The position numbers were made by a program, and so were the translations under genes. From the NCBI GenBank assembly GCA_024449915.1, contig JAMZAV010000160.1, forward strand, positions 744,001-808,000: 64,000 bases of DNA, read 5' to 3'. Of this stretch, positions 59,301-64,000 are shown piece after piece; position 1 is the first letter of the stretch, and the number at the start of each line of letters is the position of its first letter. Source of the stretch: Sweltsa coloradensis (taxonomy: Eukaryota > Arthropoda > Insecta > Plecoptera > Chloroperlidae). The notes beneath the pieces were generated by a model. That model saw only the letters and a program-made list of their open reading frames with translations, ran no database searches and was not told the origin of the DNA.

Positions 59301-62300
59301 AAAAAAGTTGAAAACCGAAAAATTATTTTCTATTTTGGGTTATTCATAATTAGTTTTAACAGGTCAGTAAAATTTTTTTGTGAGTAGCAAGTACTGAACA
59401 GGGAAAATAACCCTGCTTGTCTTGGTATGAGATGACCATGGACCAAAAATGAAAGGAACTGAATAAATCGAAAAGATGTGTGCAGGAGGGAAGAGACGAC
59501 TGATATTGATGAAGAGAGTGTTGTTAGTTTACAATGGGGGGCAATCGAGGATACCCTAAAAATAAAAAATAAAACATACATGCGACCTCTTCTAGAATAT
59601 GGCAATTCTCTACTTATAACGTCGTCCAAAGGAGCCACAGATGCACTGGACAGGGTACAAAATCAAGCCCTCACAATAATAACAGGAGGTGTTAAGTCAA
59701 CTCCAATTGCTGCCATGGAAGCTAAAACTAACATACCACCCCTGGAGACCAGAAGAAACAGTTCAGCAGTATGCCTGCATGAGAAGCTGATAAGACTAGA
59801 CCGTCTGGAACGGGACAGAAAACCCCACGAACATCTCAAGACACAAAAAACATTCATTACAGCAGTGAAAGAGGTGAAGGAAGGTCTTATCGGGCAATTG
59901 AAACACACAGAGAGAGAAAACATCCCCCTACCAAATATAAACGTTGCCATACTAGACATCCTTTACGAACTGACAGTGGATGGACTGGGTAGGACAAAGG
60001 CATCCTACATAGACGAGGAGTTAAGAAAACTAACAACAACTCACATACATAAGAACTACACGGAAAAGGATTGGCTACACATTTACACAGATGGCTCGGC
60101 TACCCCAGGTGAAGGCCAAGATGGGGCAGGCATTTATTGCAGAGAATTTGAAGAATCTCACCCTGCAGGGAAAAATGGAAGCTGCTATGACGGAGAATTG
60201 ACTGCTACTCTTCAAGCCCTATACAAAGTTAAAGACTGTTGCAGTGATAAAATTGTAATTTTAACAGACTCAAAAGCAGCAATACAAGCCATAGTCAACA
60301 AGGAAGTGACAGATTCTGCGGTAAGGCAGTGCAAACTACAAATCCTAAGACTGCACAATGCAAATAAGGTCATTTATTAAGCTACAGTGGATACCATTAC
60401 ACTGCAATGTATATGGCAATGAGAAAGCGGACTTCTTAGCTAAGCAAGGTAGCAAAATGCTACAACATGGCAAATCGTTAACTTACAGCTCAGTTAAAGC
60501 CTATGAAAATGCTGCAGCTTACAAAAAAACTAGACAAGATTGGGTCGAAAAGGGTCAAGACAAACCATGGCAGGAGTACACCATACAGCCAAGAAAACCC
60601 TACAAAATATATGATAAGACAAACAGAAACAGCACATTTCAGGTTATAGACACAACATGACCTGCTAGGCAAGCATTTTCACCAAATAGGTGTGTTTGAA
60701 ACCAGTATCTGCAGATTGTGCAGAAATGGTGAACATGAGAGACGACATCTGTAAACTTGTGTCAGTCTGGCAAATGAGCATGACGCAATGCCCAACGGCA
60801 TAAAGAAGGAGGAAAGGGAGGCTCGTTTTTACTAATTGTCTACATCAAGCATGATGGCATCATAGGGCAAATGTGGGCATTTGAGAAGAAGAACCTGAGA
60901 AGATTTAATCCGTTAAAATTAGTGAAATGACGTGATAACTTTGTTTTCAAGTTCATCGAAATGACGCTAGCTGATGCCTCAGTATACAGTCTTATGTTAT
61001 ATTTATTTTAATTTATTTGCTCAACAATTACTAATTCTTGACATTACTTCTAGGGCTATTCAAGAGTTTTTCCTCCGGGTAAACAAAAGTCGAGAACGTT
61101 CTGTGATATTCTTTGACGAAATCGACGGTCTTTGTTGCAAAAGAACCTCAAGCGAACAGGAACACACACGTGGGTTAAAAACGGAACTTCTGAGTCAGCT
61201 AGAAAAACTAGAACCGCACGTTTTCCTTTTGGCTGCCACAAACTGTCCATGGGACATAGATATTGCTTTCTTGCGGAGGTTCCAACGACGGGTCTACATT
61301 CCTATGCCGGAACGGTGAGGACTATTTCTTACTACTAAAATCTATATTATCAATGTCACAGTTACCATACTGAATTATTATACGTGATACAATTGAATAA
61401 ATATTTTTTTAACATAATACAATGGAAAATAAAACTAGAAATAAGGTCCAGTAACCTTATTTGGTTTGTCAAGAAACACTCTTGTAGGTGGAATTGATAA
61501 TATTTTATACAAATTTCAAATTTCTGGATTGTATTCAATTTATTAAATATTAATGTTACACAGTTGTAACAATACAGAGAAAATAAATGTCAAAATCATA
61601 ACAATAAATTTTATTATTGAATGATAACAATTTGTAGTAAAAGTTTGCCCCGACTGGGGATTGAACCCAGAACCTCCGGCTTTTCGAACTGATGATCTAG
61701 CAACCAAGCTATCGGGGCATAAGAAAAGTTTTAAATAAATTGCTATACTGTATTGTGAAACTTTAGATTGCCATGTTCCTTTCTCTACTGAAAGATAACA
61801 TAGTTTTTGAGCCAATCACTTCTCATCTCCCATGAGTTGGGTAGTAGTATGAATACAAGGTTTTTAAGTAAAACTCGCTTTGAGGCCATAGTTATTGAAT
61901 GATAGCAATTGACATTGTCGTAAAAGGCAAACTCCTCAAAGCGATGCTTAAAAACTTTTAACTGAAAATAATAATAATAATTCATGTGTACCGGTACCAA
62001 TATTGATTTCTTCTATTATAGAGATGCTCGAATGGCAATATTTGCATCTCACTCTAAAGGGAGTCGTTTGAGCCTCACCGAGGCTGACTGGGAAGTGGTA
62101 CTCGATCAAACTGAAGGCTACTCGGGCTCAGATCTAGCATCTCTCACCACGTCCGCACTATTTCAACCAATCAGGGACCTCGAGGCAACTACGCACTGGA
62201 AGAAACAATATGGTACTGTAATTACTACCATATTTTACATAAACAAACTACATATCAATAAAACATTTATGTGTCTCGCAAACTAATGATGACATTTTAT

Positions 62301-63456
62301 TTTTGTTATTTGTTTTGTTAACAAGAAAAAGAAACAAGAGTAACTTTATAAACATCATTATATCTTAAGTCCTGGTAAGTCGTTGATATGTTGGCAATAA
62401 AAAAGATGCCACCGCAATTGAACCACGCCCGATCAATAAGTGAAACTAATTATAATATCTGTCTCGTTCCCAACTATGGAGCCTGGTGGGAGTAGAAGGA
62501 TCCCCTAGCCTGATGCCCGTTGCTTTACCTATAAGTCTCAATTTTGCTTTGTCTTCTCTTCATCACTTTCTTCTTCAAACAAACAAATAATAATACAAAA
62601 ATCAGGTTGAGAATATGATTTAGTATTATGGCCAGATACAAAATTAAAAACCATGTCTTCATGTTAGTACTACTACCTTTTTTTAGACTTACTTTTTACT
62701 TACGGTACTTTACTATCGAGTAGGCTTCTGTTGTAGATTTTTCACAGTGCACATTTTATTATTAATGTGAAGGGTAAATAATAATTATGCATAAATTGAT
62801 AGATATTAAATTCATTAATTTGCAATATGATTACTAAGCCTTCTTGATGAATTTTATACTTTTTTATGATATTAGTAGATGTCTTTTCAAATTCAAATTC
62901 CAAGAAACTCAAAAGCACAGATTAATTTTAAAATTAAAACAATAAATACGTACCTATTTTAATTCAATTTTTAAATTCAAACTGGAGTTTTAGGTCCTTT
63001 GGAATTTAAATTAAAGGTGGAATACTGCACTCTTTATTTTGCAATGTCCTGAATTAGACGGTTCAATGTTTTGTTCAAGATTCATCGAGTTCAAGGACTA
63101 AATATGATTAATGTGAAGTGAAGGAGATATTGTTGTATTTTATTACATATCTATGCACATTTTGATTGTGTTTTGTTCCTGAATTCAATGAATCTTGAAT
63201 CGAACAATTCAGACTTTAGAAACATACATTTGAATTTTAAGTTACTTTATTTATTGTTTCAGATGGGCACTGGCAAGGTGTCTCTAGTTCCTACCCTCAA
63301 GCGCGCCAAGCCTCGCTTGAAGATTTACCACCACTGGAGATCTTGGAACGCGATGTGGAACTCAAAGATTTCTTACAGGCAATCAATGAAACTAGTAAAA
63401 CTGTCTCCCAAGAAGATCTGGAAGAATACAATGTTTTCAATGTCAAGTACAAGTAG
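53180..63456 (+). CDS. Vps4-like AAA ATPase, eight-exon gene model
   Basis: Exons 53180-53302, 53717-53785, 56644-56854, 57203-57358, 58404-58557, 61054-61314, 62022-62212 and 63263-63456 join without a frame break (phases 0,0,1,1,2,2,1) at GT-AG sites into about 452 residues. Visible features are a Vps4-type linker with DTVAGL (about 159-164), Walker A GPPGTGKT (199-206), a pore-loop SFVGDSEK (231-238), Walker B VIFFDE (255-260), sensor-1 AATN (298-301), tandem arginines R312/R313 in the arginine-finger position, GYSGSDL (357-363) followed by the Vps4 signature QPIR, and a C-terminal helix in the usual tail position. Vps4 enzymes are hexameric ATPases that strip ESCRT-III filaments from membranes. 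Length matches Vps4 (about 440), but the first ~100 residues do not read as a clear MIT domain and the tail lacks the usual acidic-glycine ending. The pore-loop Trp is Phe. The start is chosen as the first ATG after an acceptor at 53178; a further 5' exon is possible. It is probably a divergent paralogue; katanin or spastin fit the C-terminus less well. Confidence 0.85.
53717..53785 (+). CDS. Vps4-like gene, short exon 2
   Basis: A 69-bp, 23-codon exon lies between a tacag acceptor and the donor gtaaat. It is phase 0 on both sides. It encodes [20 protein letters not shown] plus GET, a hydrophobic helix that could be part of an N-terminal helical bundle. Support comes from splice sites and phase only. 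Confidence 0.5.
54150..56100 (-). pseudogene. LINE (non-LTR retrotransposon) relic, RT fragment
   Basis: Reading the minus strand from about 56100 downwards gives [14 protein letters not shown], then [33 protein letters not shown], then [57 protein letters not shown] and [10 protein letters not shown]. These are the fingers and thumb/C-terminal segments of non-LTR reverse transcriptases, in order. The gap between LKTSRIIF (near 55865) and LMTTYA (near 55790) shows that most of the palm with the catalytic Asp pair is deleted. Frames shift and stops occur, so it is dead. The 3' UTR and an A-rich tail lie at about 54150. It sits antisense in an intron of the Vps4-like gene. Confidence 0.8.
54222..54930. 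repeat. ~370-bp tandem duplication
   Basis: The text around 54231 (cattggtagta, then ttctattctagattaaaaat) recurs at about 54601. Both copies end with a gttaaaact..caatggttcacatgtt block (about 54562-54590 and 54902-54928). Copies differ by scattered substitutions and small gaps, so the duplication is not very recent. It lies in the 3'-UTR side of the LINE relic. Confidence 0.7.
56644..56854 (+). CDS. Vps4-like gene, exon 3 (linker)
   Basis: A ttacag acceptor and a gtaaga donor bound a 211-bp exon ending in phase 1. It starts [20 protein letters not shown] and then becomes polar and low-complexity ([20 protein letters not shown]). This matches the flexible linker that separates the N-terminal domain from the ATPase core in Vps4 proteins. 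The preceding 2.9-kb intron holds a minus-strand LINE relic. Confidence 0.65.
57203..57358 (+). CDS. Vps4-like gene, exon 4 (start of AAA core)
   Basis: The acceptor is at 57201-57202 and the donor gtttgt at 57359. It encodes [28 protein letters not shown] and [11 protein letters not shown], equivalent to the Vps4 segment WSDVAGLEGAKEALKEAV to FPHLFTG. The split glycine codons at both ends rejoin exactly with the neighbouring exons. A CA-rich microsatellite follows directly in the intron. Confidence 0.85.
57378..57775. repeat. CA-rich micro/minisatellite
   Basis: Degenerate cacacactaacacacatgca-type units fill this stretch right after exon 4, with an interruption near 57555-57630. Reading frames across it (Cys/Val- or His/Thr-rich) are artefacts of the repeat. 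Confidence 0.85.
58404..58557 (+). CDS. Vps4-like gene, exon 5 (Walker A and pore loop)
   Basis: A ttacag acceptor and a gtaagt donor flank 154 bp. The exon carries [17 protein letters not shown], the ATP-binding P-loop, and ends in SFVGDSEK. Typical Vps4 has KWLGESEK here; the translocating aromatic is Phe rather than Trp. It ends in phase 2, with the lysine codon split with exon 6. Confidence 0.92.
58558..59559. other. intron 5, left part
   Basis: AT-rich intron sequence before the LINE relic. Nothing else recognised. Confidence 0.5.
59560..60780 (+). pseudogene. LINE relic with RNase H domain
   Basis: The frame starting near 59580 reads [52 protein letters not shown], the RT thumb/C-terminal region of I/R1-like LINEs. 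It is followed by an RNase H domain: [11 protein letters not shown] (first Asp), [11 protein letters not shown] (Glu), [13 protein letters not shown] (Asp), and after a frameshift near 60366-60385, [20 protein letters not shown] (last Asp). A third frame from 60661 gives [20 protein letters not shown], the usual Cys/His-containing C-terminal segment, then a stop. The 5' RT core is absent, consistent with 5' truncation. It lies in sense orientation in the intron before exon 6. I infer RNase H-bearing I-group LINE, not a specific family. Confidence 0.88.
61054..61314 (+). CDS. Vps4-like gene, exon 6 (Walker B, sensor 1, Arg fingers)
   Basis: A cttctag acceptor and a gtgagg donor bound 261 bp. 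It encodes [11 protein letters not shown] (Walker B with the catalytic Glu), an [14 protein letters not shown] helix, [14 protein letters not shown] (sensor 1) and [16 protein letters not shown], where the paired arginines act in trans on the neighbouring subunit's ATP in this family. The 2.5-kb intron before it contains a LINE RNase H relic. Confidence 0.93.
61646..61718 (-). repeat. tRNA-like sequence (tRNA pseudogene or SINE head)
   Basis: On the minus strand the 73 bases have a perfect 7-bp acceptor stem (GCCCCGA with TCGGGGC), a perfect 5-bp T stem (CTGGG/CCCAG) with box B GGTTCAATCC, and a box A-like TAGCTTGGTT. The anticodon arm does not pair and the D stem is poor, so a working tRNA is unlikely. 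A related, more decayed copy at 27365-27430 also continues into aaacttttac, suggesting a dispersed tRNA-derived SINE family. Confidence 0.65.
61861..61956. repeat. inverted repeat (hairpin) in intron 6
   Basis: ttttaagtaaaactcgctttgagg (61861-61884) is mirrored by cctcaaagcgatgcttaaaaa (61936-61956) with about 50 bases between. It is probably the two ends of a tiny MITE or a folded repeat. Confidence 0.6.
62022..62212 (+). CDS. Vps4-like gene, exon 7 (small AAA domain)
   Basis: An attatag acceptor and a gtactg donor bound the exon. It encodes [27 protein letters not shown] and [20 protein letters not shown]. The GYSGSDL and QPIR motifs are characteristic of the Vps4 small helical subdomain, where spastin and katanin differ. 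It ends in phase 1 with a split Asp codon. Confidence 0.92.
62213..63056. other. intron 7, left part
   Basis: AT-rich intron sequence between exon 7 and the MITE at 63057. The segment near 62395-62530 (gcctggtgggagtagaagga) may be an older SINE, but I cannot assign it. Confidence 0.45.
63057..63225. mobile_element. short MITE with ~38-bp terminal inverted repeats
   Basis: gacggttcaatgttttgttc at the left is mirrored by gaacaattcagac-type sequence at the right, with inner arms aagattcat..gagttcaag and cctgaattcaatgaatctt. It ends only about 40 bases before the terminal exon of the Vps4-like gene. The outer sequence GGTTCAATGTTT is shared with the elements at 36181-36619 and 17206-17380. Confidence 0.6.
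63263..63456 (+). CDS. Vps4-like gene, terminal exon
   Basis: The gtttcag acceptor gives the frame [10 protein letters not shown], then [38 protein letters not shown] and a stop at 63454-63456. This aligns with the Vps4 C-terminus, where a beta-domain exit is followed by LKSLSNTRPTVNEQDL-like residues and the last helix packing against the ATPase domain. The overlapping frame starting at 63173 is a shadow. No clear AATAAA signal is seen in the remaining 540 bases. Confidence 0.9.
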
Positions 63457-64000
63457 TAATGCACACTGTGATACAAAGTGAAATGAAAAAGTGTAGTATG
63501 TAGTTAAATTTTAATCAGGTTTGCTGTACAAGTAGAGTAGCCATAATACTAGGCAGAACATAGGAAAATATACTCTTTAAATGTAGTTATAGTTGTTAGT
63601 GAAATGCCAATCGGGTGGAGTCTAGAGTGTTGCAATCAAGGCATCACTCAGAATAATCTTTTTTATCTTTTAATCTTTCTTTTTTCTGAGTGATCAAGAC
63701 ATTGTTTGTGTGATACTACTTCCTATAAACTAGGCCTATAATTATTCTGAAAAGTTTATACTATTTGTTTAATTCACATTCCTGTTTTATGGCTGCTTAA
63801 AGGTAAAAGGGGTTGAGCAGACAGGTGGACATATTTGAAACAAATGTTTGAGTTGTTAGTTCCAAGATCCTGCTGGTATATCCCCTTTTATCTCAGACCT
63901 AATATCACAGTATAACAATAATATCCAGTAGCCTAGCCTGAGTCAGAGTCAACTAACGATGACTAGATGAGTTGAGTTAAGATAAGATAAGATAAGATAA
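63457..64000. other. 3' flank of the Vps4-like gene
   Basis: AT-rich non-coding sequence follows the stop. The window ends in a (gataa)n run (about 63978-64000), the same word that tails the LINE relic at 45506, so another LINE 3' end may start here. Nothing else is recognised. Confidence 0.5.

Noticed and set aside
61646..61718. functional tRNA gene
   Set aside because: Acceptor and T arms are perfect but the anticodon stem does not pair, and a related decayed copy elsewhere indicates a SINE family.
63173..63481. 102-codon frame over the last exon
   Set aside because: It is out of frame with the Vps4-type C-terminus, which is in the adjacent frame and fits the exon phase.

Overview
This is 64 kb of AT-rich eukaryotic nuclear DNA, most likely from a marine invertebrate. 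The evidence is spliced exons with GT-AG introns, many tRNA-derived SINE-like repeats, decayed non-LTR and Penelope-like retrotransposons, and a dense layer of non-autonomous DNA transposons with exact target-site duplications. The palindromic word TAGGCCTA is scattered throughout. The species cannot be fixed from the sequence; a deuterostome such as an echinoderm or hemichordate is a weak guess. No bacterial-style operons, CRISPR arrays or intact viral genomes were seen.

The only convincing host protein-coding gene lies on the + strand at about 53.18-63.46 kb. Eight exons join in perfect phase agreement into a Vps4-like AAA ATPase of about 452 residues. It has Walker A, Walker B, sensor 1, paired arginine fingers and a Vps4-type C-terminal tail, but no recognisable MIT domain. 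Two of its introns carry LINE relics: a minus-strand RT relic in the intron before exon 3, and a plus-strand RNase H relic in the intron before exon 6. A tRNA-like repeat, a hairpin and a MITE lie in the later introns.

Layout. 0-8 kb: a 311-bp tandem duplication, a 5S-rRNA-like SINE, tRNA SINEs, a LINE tail split by a ~570-bp repeat, and a 436-bp tandem duplication. 8-13.6 kb: SINEs and MITEs. 13.6-16.4 kb: a tandem array of nine tRNA-like units, split by a LINE that is itself split by another copy of the ~570-bp repeat. 17-25 kb: a ~175-bp palindrome, pogo-like elements and a hAT-type element. 25.2-26.3 kb: a Penelope-like element with a GIY-YIG domain. 26.7-32.8 kb: hAT-type MITEs and two copies of one LINE. 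33-41 kb: TIR elements and three candidate minus-strand noncoding exons that begin alike. 42-52.7 kb: nested DNA transposons (hAT-like, piggyBac-like and hAT-like inside one another), a microsatellite-flanked hairpin, a 2.3-kb composite element, an element studded with the 14-mer GTAACGGATGTTAC, and a 1-kb element with the terminus AGTGGCGGCTC.

The window is therefore a transposon-rich region next to one divergent ESCRT-type ATPase gene. The most unusual items are the tRNA-like tandem array with nested insertions, the repeated minus-strand exon heads, the GTAACGGATGTTAC element, and the Vps4-like protein with a changed N-terminus and pore loop.
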